NCBI RefSeq assembly: GCF_014839805.1
Contig: NC_051142.1
Coordinates: forward strand, 14,788,589 to 14,852,588
Direction of reading: 5' to 3'
Length of the DNA: 64,000 nt
Source of the DNA: Manduca sexta
Taxonomy: Eukaryota; Arthropoda; Insecta; Lepidoptera; Sphingidae
The translations under genes and the position numbers were made by a program. The notes under the pieces are model-generated. The model was not told where the DNA came from and made no database searches. It saw only the letters and a program-made list of their open reading frames with translations. Positions 23,640 through 36,700 of the stretch are shown here, one piece after another; the stretch's first letter is position 1, and each line of letters starts with the position of its first letter.

Positions 23640-26134
23640 TCAACCATCTTTTTTTATTTCCACCTTTCTCACCGTGCCAGTGCTTGTTTCAGTGTCGTTC
23701 GAGGAACCAGAATTTGAATGTTCTAATTTGCTAGAATCGCTCGACCTTTCACTGCTTTTGCTTTTTCTACTTTTTCCCAATAAAGAAGAAGGTTTAACAC
23801 TTCTTTTTTGTTTTACTTTAACGGCTTTTTCCGGCGGTCGATTTATACTCTCTGTCCTATGCTGGAGTTTGTTCAAACCAAAATTTGGCTTAATCTGAGC
23901 TGTTCTTTCTAATCCACTAGAGTCTGGTAAATGCAAGTCTGATATGCAAATGTAATCTTCGTGATTTTTCGGCACAAGATATCCAGGATTTATTTTAACT
24001 GGAACGATTTCTAATTTCTTCTCGAATATAGTTTCGGGACCTTTGGAATCTAATACGTCATCCATATTTGTTGGTGATTCTACTCCACCTACTAATTCTT
24101 TGATGAGTTTGTCTTCTGCAATATCTTCGAAAATATCTTCTTCTATCTCATCATCATCGTCAGAGTAAAATGAAGAAAACGATGTTAATGAACCAGCTTG
24201 AGAGTGAAAATCATCAGGTAATCTCACTCTTGGCACATTGGTCGGCATTTCAACATTACTTGTTGAAGGTTTGATAATTATGTTTGGATCAGTCGTTTGC
24301 ATATCACTAGATGCTATAATTACTTTTGGATATTCCCTATCTTTTGATACAATTATTACAGTCGGCTCTGGTTTTTCCTCTTTAGCGCTATTATCTATGG
24401 ATTTATTCCGTGTTTGGAATGAATCCGATATAGGAGCTAAAGTGTCAATGTTCACGTAATCCTTGTAAGATTTAACTTCTGGAATTTTGTCTTTTGATGC
24501 ATTAAAAGACGACAGAAGTTTTGTATTAGCATAAGCTAGGCGACGTTCTAGCGTAGATGTTCTAGGAGGAGGTTGTGGTGGTACTTTGGGACGATCTTGG
24601 CTATCAGTACTTTCAAAGCTTCTAAATGTTTGTAAGGTTGCTGGTTGAAGGGAAAGACGTTTTTGCGCTTTGGGTAAGTCAGGAAGAACCTTCGGAAAAT
24701 TTCTCTTTTTGATTGTCAACAAAGCATCCTCTGGAGACAATGGCTGTGCTTGTAGACCCTCATCCCGCGATGTCACATTAATTTCATTTCTAAATGTAAC
24801 TGGAGGAAGTATACTTATTACAGGTGGACCACCTTCCATTTTCTCTCTATAAAGTTTTTCATAATCAACATCTTTAACAGGATCAGATACGGAATGCTTA
24901 TGCGAAATGGTTAGAGGCTTATCTTTGCCTACTGATAGTGTTACCATATTTGTGTATATTTTATTTTCATTGTCGTTTTTAGTTTCAAGTTTAAAGTCAC
25001 CTTCGGTTTTGGATCTTTGCAATTGATTACTGGAATGTACATGGTCACCTCCATCGAATGATTTAGATATTTCTATTGGTTCTTGTTGTAGAATCGAGTT
25101 CGTACGTGCAGATGGAGTGGCGTCTATAGCTACAGATACTTTTTTGGACTTCATACTTTCCGTAGCTTTACTTTTAATAGATTCCGATGATTTGCTTCCT
25201 TGTTTTGAAATATATTTAGACTGCTTATGGCTTCCTATGGATGAGTGTGATCCTAACGCTGAAGTGGATGTTGTTTTTTCTGACGTTCGTCCCTTGCTAT
25301 AGGATTTAGATAATAAATTCTTTGAAGTTAAATCGTCGACTTTTAAGGTTTCCTTTTTAGGTTTCTTTACATCCGAAAGAAGTTCTTCTGATCTTGTGAA
25401 CGGCTTAGCCACAGTCATCTGTTTATCATTTTTCAAATCTGAATTGGATTTCCTTAGTATGCCAGGAGAACATCTATGCATGACTTCATTCGCAATCCAA
25501 TCTCTTACTTTAGTGTGTGCGTCTAATGTACTTGTAGATAAATGTCTACGAAGTTGGAATCTCTCTCTAAAACCTCCAGAATCGTCACTTTTCGGGGTTT
25601 TACACTGCTCAGACTTCTTCTTTATCTTCTTACTTCCATTCCTCATTTTATTAAAACTCATAGATTTAATTACACTGCAGCCATTTTTCAAAGTCTGTAA
25701 GGCACTTTTGTCATCTTTAGAACTTTTTTGTCCTATGACATCAACTTCACCAATTTCTGCCCTAGGCTGTCTTGTGTTCAACACTCGCTCTCTTAGCCTC
25801 AGTTTTCTCCTCTTAAAATACAGTATGGAACATGTAGCAATGTTTACCAATAGAAAGAGCACTCCCAGTGAAACAACCAGCGTGACCGTAGCGCTTGAAG
25901 TTTTTACAGGCACGATTGGTTTTGGCTTCGCGGTCGTGGTACCTGCGGTTTTTTCCATTAGCCCCGTCGGAACTGGCCGCGACGGTGTTTTAATTGACTG
26001 TATCTGTCTGTATATCGTGTCGGGGTCGGATCGTGTATCGGGCTGGTAGTATGATCGAATTTTGCCGTAATTTGTGGGGACGTAATGTGATGGTGATTCA
26101 ATAATTTGAGGTTGCCAAATTCTTCTCATGGGAT
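23640..26134 (-). CDS. Nlg: Neuroligin exon 12: stalk, transmembrane helix and long cytoplasmic tail
   Basis: A single 2495 bp exon encoding residues 632-1462. It starts D-P-M-R-R-I-W-Q-P, continues with a Pro- and Thr-rich stalk, then one membrane helix (about 714-737, [12 protein letters not shown]) with the stop-transfer F-K-R-R-K-L-R-L-R. The tail is about 725 residues, Ser- and Lys-rich, and looks largely disordered. It has a proline motif [11 protein letters not shown] (1146-1156) that could bind SH3 or WW domains, and an acidic run [10 protein letters not shown] near 1290-1300. It ends K-V-E-I-K-K-D-G; no canonical PDZ-binding C terminus is visible. The acceptor is GTCTTTCCAG. Stop TGA at 23640-23642. 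Confidence 0.95.
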
Positions 26135-29100
26135 CTGGAAAGACATATTATGAATTTAGGAGTGTAAATAACTGGATATTGCTTTAGCTTTAGTTTATAG
26201 TAGTCTATACTCATAAAAACAAAATTAGGAAGTTAATGCAAATAATTATAATGATATGTTACATTAATCTTAACAGAATCAGATCTGAAACCTATACCGA
26301 CAATGTTTACACAGCCTCAAATTAATATAAACGAGGATTAAAATAAAATATATAAATTAGAAACAAACTATTGTAGAACAGTGTCATGTCAACATTTGGG
26401 TTTGACCGTACATTTTCTATTTCCGAAATAAGTCACAAGTGATAAAAATAGAATACACGAACCGGAGCTTCTGACCGTTGGTTTAGGCCGCTGCGTGGTC
26501 GGCGTCGGTGTGTAATCAAACAACGGGTCCACTACATACGAGCTCATCTTTTTTGGCAACGTGTCGATCCAAAAGCCGGTGTAGTTCGACCGGTACAGAC
26601 TGCTGATGGATGGCGGTAAGTCTGGAATTGATAGAGGCGATATGTTCAGTTGTGTGGGATACGTGCTTGGTACCGTCAAGTTTAGTTACGTTAAAATGAC
26701 CAAATTAGCAACATGCATTCATGTGTCAGTTTAACCATTCGTACTTTTGTCTGGCTTATTTATATGATCAAAATAAGAATTATACAAGTGTTTCTTAATA
26801 ACCTTATTATGTAGTCGATTTTACGTATACGACAACTTATTTAAAAAAAATAGCTTTATTTTTTATATAAGTTAGCGTAGGTAAAGACCTACTGTTGCGA
26901 TATAACAGTTCTTCAATCGTAATTCTAATATTTATTTAATCATACGCTATCTTATGTTGAACCTTGAGAGTCAAGACTTATGCCGCAAGTACTGTGTTTT
27001 TTACTTACCTAGCCTCAAATATGGTTGATGTGCGACGTCATACTCCGGCCACTCCACGTTGTATTGGCTCTGCAGTTTCGGATCTTTAGTGAAATATTTA
27101 TTAACACTTTGTGTATTTGGAGAACTGAAAACAAAGTAAAATTAACACTTAACAAAACAAACACACATTTATCCCCGAAGGGTAATGCAGAGACCCAACC
27201 AATGCACCCACTTTTCACCAAGTGTGTTCCATCCTATGATATGATAGGGGGCGAGCCTATCGCCATATCGGGCACAAATTCCAGACTCCGGGTTGATACT
27301 GAGCAGGAAAACCCAATTATCACTTTGCCCAACTCGGGATTTGAACCCAGGACGTTTGAACGCTGCCGTACCGCGCATGCAGTACAACTACGCCACCGAG
27401 GCAGTCAGTACTTAACAAAATACAGTTAAATTTACGTCACTTTATCCCTGAAAGGCTCGGTAGTGCTGCTATAAAATATTAATGCATGAACACTTCTGGA
27501 ATGTAGATATCCACATTTTACCCTCATATCTACCATATAATGCGATAGGGGCTAATCTAAAGCATTATTGGGCACGAATTTTGATCTCGATCAAACCAGG
27601 TATTTTTGTAATGGATAATTATTCACATAATTGCTCCGCTTACAGAAATTTGGGCTTACAATTATTATCTGTTACGTTTCCTTAGCATGTGTTTTATGGC
27701 GACTGACGAGCAATGCACACAAGCTTAGCTATAATGAAATTTTATACATAAACCATCATACATTACACAAGTTGGTGAGCTCAAAAAAAATTTGTTAATT
27801 GCAATTTTTTTTTTCTACAAATTTCTCTTATGGCGCTGACACCAGCTTCGAGCAAACAGCTACAAAAAAACTTACCCGATCTTAACGAAATTAGTCCACA
27901 GTCTCATCATGACTTCACTCAAGAGTTTTTCCTGTTGAGTATACTCTAAATGGAAATGTGTATTGGCCCCTCCCAAAGGCACTCCTAATACATATGGCAT
28001 TTCTTGTCCGTGAACGCTTTTGTTGAGCTGTAAGTAAATAAAAACAGATTGTAACAAATATAAGAACAAAAACTGATAAAGTTAGGACGCTTTGGCTCTT
28101 TCTGCCGCTAAACACCAATGTGATGCTAATCTAAAAAAACATATCACTTAGAGAAAATACGGCATGTTTTGTAACTTGAACGTTACATGTCAAAAGGATT
28201 GAGCAAAATAGTGACTATATTATATATTAATTATAGAGCTGAAGCGATCGATTTTATGGTGAACTGGATATCTTTGAAAGTACTGGCATCATATCAGCAT
28301 CACTGGCATCAGATAATATCGCTAATACCAAATACATTATCCAGAAGTGCTAGATTTTTCTGTGTACGGAGGCTGGTAGTCCATATTAGTGTTTAGTTAC
28401 TGCTCAATGGACTTGTTTCCAGAGCCGAAATAAAAAAATATATGTTTAGTTACTCAAGGGGTAAATAGAATGTTTATATCCGACCTCGTTATAATTCCGA
28501 TGATAAAAACAATACATTCCAATTTCAAAACAATAGAATACAAAAAGGATCAACATACACATTATACGGGAACGGACGCGATTTGAATACGAAACATGAG
28601 CATGAAAAAGTATGCATTCGCTGCTAAAAATGCGAAAGTAAAATTGTGCGAATGTTATCTAGAATCGATATTTAAAACGTCAATAAAACCAGCCAAGCGT
28701 GAAAATTTAAGAAGTAAGGATTCTGTCGTTTAAATTACTATTGAAATTTCAAAGTTTTTTTTTGCTCGCAGCACAGCCTGCGTATAAAAGCTTTTCCAGG
28801 ATTAAAGTCCCGCTATAAACATTTCCAGGGAAAAATTTAGCCTATATTACCCTTTCCAGGGTCGAAAACTAAATCCATACCAACTTTCATAGAAATCGGT
28901 TCAGTAGTTCAACTGTGAAAGCCTTATCACACAGACAAATAGAGTTGCTTTCGCATTTATAAGTATAGATAAAATGAAATCAATCATCATGACTTGTCAG
29001 TGGCCTATTCATATACTAATAAGATACTTTGGAATAGAATATTTTGTAACTAACAACATAGCGACTTGCGATTTCAGAGATTGTATTGTATTACTAAAAC

Positions 29101-32100
29101 TAACTAGACTGCATTGGTGACGTAGTTGTATTGCATGCGCGGTACGGTAGCGCTCTGAGGTTTTGGGTTCGAATCCCGGGTCGGGCAAAGTGATATTTGC
29201 TTCTTTCTGCTCAGTATCAGCCCGGAGTTTGGAATTAGTGCCTGATATGGCGATAGGCTCGCCATCTATCACATCATGGGACGGAACATACTTGGCGAAA
29301 TGTGAGTGCAGCATCGTTTCCAGAAGAACCCTAAAACATTTAGGGCGTATTTTTTTTTAACTCAACGCTCATCCGCCAACACCTGTTGAAACGCGAAACT
29401 TTAGGCAGCAACTTGAAATATTCGCCGTACGCCGTTCAATGCCTTTTGTCTTTTTCAATAGCTTTAAGTCGAAAATAATAAACTTCGCGTTGAAACTGCA
29501 ACATTTATTTCAGATACGCGTAACATTTTATTTTCTGATATGATGAAGCGACGATAGCCTAGTTGGGTGTGGAACGGTCTGCCGAGACAAATGTCCGCAG
29601 GTTCAAATCCCAAGGGCACACACCTCTGACTTTTCTAAAAAATCATGTGTGTATTCTTTGTGAATTTATCGTTCGCTTTAACGGTGAAGGAAAACATCGT
29701 GAGGAAACCTGCACATCTGAGAAGTTCCGCTGTAGGAATTTCAAAGGTGTGTGAAGTCTACCAATCCGAACTAGGCCAGCGTGGTGGACTAAGGCCTAAT
29801 CCCTCTCAGTTACTACTGATAGTAGAGGAGGCCCGTGCTCAGCAGTGGGCAAGTATATAATACAGGGCTGATTATTATTATTATTATGATGAAGCGACCC
29901 TATAGCCATATCAAGCATGTATTCAAGACTTTAACTGTGCCACAGGTCGACTTTTTACTCAAGACTATGAATTAATAAGTTAGCTTTTCTGTCTGAGATT
30001 TTACTCTTTTTCTCTAAGAGAACATAAATCGCGTCCCGAGCCTCGTAATGATAGTAATCGCTCAGCTAAGTCAGATAACCTGTGTTTACCACTATTGCGG
30101 GAATAGTCTGAACATTATTTTAAAAGAATTCATTTAACATAGTCAAGGTACCCTTCCGTTGTCATTGAATAATTTTAAAATAATTATTTATTCAATTATT
30201 AAAATAATAATTTATTCATTTAGTAAAATAATAATTTATTCATTTAGTAAAATAATAATTTATTCATTTATTAAAATAATAATTTATTCACCTCTGACTT
30301 TTTTTAAATTATGTATGTATTCTTTGTGTATTATCGCTTGCTCGGTGAAGGAAATGATGATTTCCTACGTAAGGAAACCTGCATACCTAAGAAGTTGTCT
30401 ATAAGAATTTTTGAAGGTGTGTGAAGTCTACCAATCCGCACTAGGCCAGCATAGTGGACTAAGGTCTAATCCCTCTTATTAGTAGAGGAGGCCCGTGCCC
30501 AGCAGTGGAACAGTATACAAAACAGGGCTTATATTATTAATATGATGAAAATATAATAAGGCGTAGTCTTTACAATAATTCTTATTTTATGAGCATTTGA
30601 AAATTCTAGAGACCTTCGACAACTGAATATCCAGTGGCAATTATTAATGTATTAACAATTATGATGGAATATGAACTGTTCAACTCTTTGAAAAGTTAAT
30701 TATTTCTGTTATTTCGTCATTTGGAGTTTCATTTTGGTAATTTAATATCAGTCAATTAACGTCTTAGATAAGACGAATCACAGAGAATTATATAAAGTTT
30801 GAATTTATCATTCACCTAGTAGTGGGGCAATGTTCATAATAATAAATATTAAAACGTAATGTGGTACGGAAGTTGGTAAAATACGGGCTTAATGGCTATT
30901 AAAAGACTTCTTAGAAAAATATGCTAGAAGTGCTATGCTAAGTACTAGCCAGAATGTAGTTAGAACCTCCCTGGTCGCTTTGAGGAGTTTTAGAAAAATT
31001 TACTTCACAAACATTCGAAGTTTAAAAGTTGTGAATTGAAAATTGAAATTTTCAAAAGTTTAGAACGTGATTCAAATTTAAAATATTCCATTGGTGGCAA
31101 TTCTATGTTAGTGATAATAAAATATTAGCAAAAAGGAATAGAGCCAACCATTGAAGTATATTCTATAGAAACAAACATCCATATAAACTATTTATTCAAA
31201 ATCCGAACTAAAATGGCAACCATAACGTCACTGTTATAACCTATTTATTCACTTGAACAACAAATAATTTTACTTATTTCACTAATATTTTTTTTTTTCA
31301 CACTCGAGTCTAATTGTAAATAATGATTTGCAGACTCGAGTTCTTATATTATGAGGGCCACTCCGTACACAACCATAAGCTGTCAATATTGACACCATAC
31401 TAAAGTCAGTTTGAATGGATTGCAGTTCAATTCAGTTGAACACAGTGAATGTTCGGAACGCCAAATCTAGTACGTAGTACCTATATATCGATGGAGTCAA
31501 CAGATTCTACAGCAATAATAATTATAAATGTATGAAACTTCTAAATAAATGAAGCAACCGACTCTTACTCACCGGAGCATAATCAGTGCTGACGGAGTTG
31601 TGTCCAAACACGTAGAAGTACGACTGCCGGTTGGCCTTGGACTGATAGTTGGCGAACCTGATGGCCGGAGCTAATGTCCTCGCGTCGCTGAGGAGGTTTA
31701 ATATCACGTCCCGATTGGTTTCCACGCTCCAGCTTTGTGGATTCAGTTTTGATGGTGCGTATCTGAGAATTAAGGGTAAGTTAGAACTATCATTTTACCG
31801 TAAAAGGCCAGGTGAGGATCATATTTTCAAGGTAAGAGTCTATTACGCAAGATGTCCTTTTTATACGAAAACTCCTAGTAACTCCTCTGCACGCAATGTT
31901 TGAAGTTGAATTGGTCTGTTTGATACTGGATACACAAGCTAATCCTGGAACGCGACGTTCTTACGTGAGCCACTTTAGCGGGTTTTGTATCTTGTATATG
32001 GCAGTTGCTATCTGAGTGGATATAAACATCCTACTACAAGCTCTCATTTAAATATATTAAAGTATACTTACTCTTTTAATATGATCTTCATCGCCTCCTT

Positions 32101-33688
32101 TTCGGCTCCTTCGTATATTATTTTGGCGTATTTTTTAATGAAGTCATCACGCTGGTTCTCTAATATTCCATGGTCTAGTTCGATGACTCCGAAATCATGA
32201 TAACTCTCCAACTCTACCACGCCACTTAATAACTGATATCTAGAAGAAAAAGAGTTGGTGAAATAATTGTTTTATTTTTAAAATTATTGCACGGGATAGT
32301 GACTACACTGCATCTGATGGTGAATGGAGTGGGGTCCAATAGAATGTCGACTGACGAGAGATGATTACTCTTCAGCAATCGACACAATTATGCCGGCTTG
32401 GTGGAACCGGATATACACAGGCTGATCCCGGAACGCGACACGCCTACGTGGACTACTATGGCGGGTTTTAACACCTTGTATACGGTAGCCGCTATCCGGG
32501 CGGATATAAAATGTATTCTACCACCAGCAAATAATAATTACACAGTTGGTCTACTAATAGCGTACTTGATCCACGAAAACTATAAATTCGATTCCTAGAA
32601 TGCACCTATATTATAATATGTTTAATGTACAATTAAACGTCATGTATAAGTATTTAAAAATGTACTTACATTAAACAAAATAAAGTGCAAAAATCATTTT
32701 GAAGAGACATCCAGATTTCAGTAAATACATGTTTAAAAACTATTTTACCAGACTTACAAATAAACGCTGTCATACTAATAACTATAATTAGGTAATTATA
32801 GCTCAAATTTTAATGCTAATTCAATAAGAAAGCAAATTCTAAAAGAAAATCGCGCCATGTTTGTGGATATTGAATAAATTCTTGAAGAATACGTCAGGCG
32901 CGCACCATTATCGACGGAGCAAGTTTTGTTTAAAAGTAACTTGTCTGATAGAGTCGGGGATTGTTACAGAAACGAACTTTGTGTTGATATTTTTATTTTC
33001 TCCTTTTACGGAGTGTGAGGTGTTGGATAAAGTTAGGAGAACGTTTATATTCTTCGCTTTGTAGGTAAGCCATAAACAGAAGCATTAACACTTAGAACCT
33101 TGTATTACAAAGTGCATTGTTTGCTACATCTACTGATACATTCGTTTTTTTGGTAAGTGCACGACAAAGTGACTGCCACTGCAACTGATAATAAGTGGAG
33201 TGAAATCCAATAGAATGTCGACTGACAAGAAATAATTACCCATAGGCAGTCGGCACAATTATGCCGGCCTATTGAAACCAGATTTACACGGGCTGATCCC
33301 GGAACACGACACACTTATGTGAGCCATAGTGGCGGGTTTTGACACCTTGTGTACGGTGGTCGCTATCTGAGCGAATATAAATATATCATACCACCAGCAC
33401 AATTAGATATTAAATGTCATAATGTATGTGTTCTAATTACAGCTGGTTCTCTCGAATCCTTCGCGCTATGTACTTCCACATTAACTATTTTTGCTACTAA
33501 CCGAAGTGCGAGGTGTGTTCTGGTGATATTATAGCTGTTTTTTTTTGTCAGAATTTATGGCATTTAATCTTGGAGTGAATACAAGCACTGAAATCTAATG
33601 AATTTGGTACGTAAGCAGTTCAATTTATAGCAGTTGTGACAAATCAGATTAATGAAATATTTTATCAAATGACTAATATTATAACATT

Positions 33689-33732
<44 letters not shown>

Positions 33733-36700
33733 TTGTTGCATGGTTATATTTGTCGTATATATATACGAGTATATCAAAGTTATATAAAAGCAATCAATGC
33801 TTATTAAGGGGCTAAATTAGGTTTTAACTTTTCTAACCGACACTGTCGACTAATCATAATATATCATCTCCCTACCTCACTAACTACCCTTGATAAAAAT
33901 TGTAACGTTAGCTGTATTAAGTAACACAATATCAATTACCTTACGAAATACGGTGGGAAATTTTAAAAGTGGTTTGGCATTATATATGGTCCCTGCTTCC
34001 AAAATAGGTGAAATCAATTATGTGCCATTATATAAGCGTACGTTTCAGCTCCTTATTCGCAAATAAAGACTGAAATTTGAATAGAATTTAAAATTCCAAC
34101 TTATTCCTTGTGCACTTACTTGCTCAACAAGTTTGGGAAGGCGTCCATCGTGCTGGCCGGCTCGCTTGGTATGAATGACCCCGCCACCACCGGTCCAAGT
34201 GGAGTTTCGAACTCTCGGGACAATATCTGCACTTTCTTTATTTCTGATAAACTGGAAAGGCATACAGGCTATTTTTGTATGGCATTTTATCCTGTTTATG
34301 TCTTTTTATTGCTTTGAATGACGAGACGAGTTTGCCTGGTGGTAAGCGTTAGGACCGTCCATAAACAATAGAACACCATCTTGATTTACAAAGTATTGTT
34401 TAGTATTCCACTGCGCTCGCCATCCTGAGACATGAGATGTTAAGTCTTTTTATCTCCAGTACTTACACTGGCTACAATGTCGTTCAAACCGGAACGCAAC
34501 AGTTACTAGTCTCTGTTGCTTGGCGGCAGAAATAGACATTGCGGTGGTACCTACCCAAATGGACTCTCACATATAAGAGATCTACTACCAGTAAGTTAAA
34601 GGATAGTTTGATTTAATATTAATCTGCACGACCCCGAGTCGCAAGTTGTAAATAAACTACGTTTTATATAAAGGATTTTTTATTTTCTATATTTCCATTT
34701 GTTATTCTCGTTAATCATAACCCTTTTAAAGTAATTATCAATTAATTAGCTAACTATTCTTCATAATCATGAAAAATAGCTTTAAGATCTAAATTGAAAT
34801 GATTCTTGGAAATTCAAATGTTTTAATTCTGAAGTAATTTGCACAGGCTATAGACTACCAAAAATTATCTATAAAATGGTTTTAATATTAAACAAGCATT
34901 AGTTATTATGCTTGTTAGCTCAAAACAATTTCTCAGAAATCTTATTAACAGTTAACTGGAATTCAATTATTTTTATAACAGTAGAAATACAAGTTACATT
35001 GTGAATAAACTAGCGGTTTCTGCGAGCGTTGATTAATAATAAATTGTAAATAGAATATAATAAGCTAATTATACTCAGTGGCGGTTTTTATACCAGCCAA
35101 ATGGATAATAAATTTATCTACACTAGATAACAATAAATGACCGAGTTCTGCGGTAACAAACAGTAAAAAAAGTCGAATTGATGATCTCTTCATTTGAAGT
35201 CGGTTAAAAGCAATTATTTGTATTATTATTGCAATACTAATTACTAAGAACCAGCAAGTGAGGGCTTGATTATGCACCCTTTTTATGCAGGTAAAGGACG
35301 TGTTATTGATACCATCACTTCGCGTTGGCATAAGTACATAGACGGCGGGTGCCGCTCACCATCAAGCAGACCGCTATCTAATTTGTCTACTAATGCAATA
35401 AAAAAAGATATCTTTATTGTAGTCTAAAGTGACGTCACAAAACCTGTGTTGTGTCATCCATGGTTAAGTAAAGTGAATGGTCTATTTAGGAGGTGCTTAT
35501 AGCGCCTTCGTTGACCTCTGAATCCGCGAGCAATTCTCAAGTCTGATGAGACCCTTAATTTTGCCTGATCAGGGATTAACCCAGCCCTAATCAAAAGATA
35601 AGTAAAATGACGAGGATGGCGAGCGCAGTGGAATACCAGACAATACTTTGTAATTCATGTTGGATAGTGTTTCTACATTTTATGGGCGGTCGTATTGCTT
35701 ACCATCAGGCGAACGGCAAGCTCGTCTCATCTTTCAAAGGAATAAAAAAAAGTATACTATATTCAGAACTCACGGCTTTTTCTGCAAGCAGCTCATCAGA
35801 TTCCTGGAGTGAGGGCTGCAGCCGAGGCTCTGGGCGACTTGGAGGGTATATTGGGTGGGATCGTTGGTCATTGCCCAGTCAGATAATGCATTGCCTGACA
35901 TTAAAATAGCTCTGTGGAACAAACCTGGAACAGGCAACAGCAGTATTGTTGTAAAGCCGAATGAAATAATTAAGACACATGATAGCTGGTGGCGGGATAT
36001 TTGTATTCGACCGGATAGTGTCAACCCTATACAAGGTGACACTACTTTTTTGGCTGACTGTACACGAAGTTTTCAATTTATTAGATCTATTACATATTTT
36101 TTTCTAAAATTATTTTTCATCCTGAAATTTAAACTATTTTTTGTTCACTGTAATCATTAAGGCTGCAGTCTTTGAATCGTCAGGAGAAAATAATAATGAA
36201 AAAAAAACGATAAAATTCGAAAAAAATATTATGTCTAACATTCGCGTTAACATTAGAAATCATTTTCCATTGACGTATATTCTACCGAACATATATATTG
36301 GTGTTATGTTTAATCAATTCACACGTACATATATAAAACATTTCCAAATCTGAACAAATCATTCTGTTCCTTCAGCAGAACATCAAAAGTAACGATAACT
36401 TGACATTAATCCGGCTCGAGTAGTCATTGGATTTGCTCGCTCTGGGAGATAGGGGATTACAAGAATGCTGTCTTAATAAAGGTCAGGGGTGAACCATGTC
36501 ATTGAATCTAATAATAAAAAGATTGCTAAATTATGACTTTTTTTTCATTAAAAATATTTTTTGAACCCGTGTTCTGATATGGCATCCTTGATCCAATGGT
36601 GGTATAAATTTGTATTCCAGTATCAGAAACGGCTCACCCCCTTTGATATCATTGAAAAAAATGTGCACTAGTTGCCTTTCTATCTACCTCTTCGAGAATA

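Larger units (their letters stand above)
28028..31572 (-). other. Neuroligin intron 8
   Basis: 3.5 kb. It holds a helitron-like repeat end (28765-28980), a family A SINE (29106-29314), two family B SINEs (29547-29886 and 30291-30548) and a 24-bp-unit minisatellite (30165-30292). The stretch 30550-31570 shows nothing beyond AT-rich sequence. Confidence 0.8.
32240..34119 (-). other. Neuroligin intron 6
   Basis: 1.9 kb. It contains two antisense family C copies (32289-32530 and 33144-33402) and a pure AT repeat at 33695-33724. Nothing else was recognised. Confidence 0.8.
34252..35773 (-). other. Neuroligin intron 5
   Basis: 1.5 kb. It contains two family D copies in opposite orientation (34316-34593 plus, 35609-35738 minus), a third short scrap near 35335-35372, and a family E scrap at 35138-35215. 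The middle is AT-rich with no other signal. Confidence 0.8.

Noticed and set aside
25396..26049. 217-codon open frame on the plus strand opposite neuroligin exon 12
   Set aside because: A shadow of the real coding exon. The minus-strand frame continues across 829 codons and contains the membrane helix and the exon 11 splice phase match.
27520..27605. Second antisense family A SINE in neuroligin intron 9
   Set aside because: Only the order of a few short words resembles the family; below what I would annotate.
29106..29180. tRNA genes at the box A and box B sequences of SINE heads
   Set aside because: Promoter boxes are present, but no complete cloverleaf or acceptor stem could be paired, and the segments recur as parts of longer interspersed elements.
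30165..30292. CRISPR-like array
   Set aside because: Units are contiguous tandem copies without unique spacers, in a eukaryotic intron.
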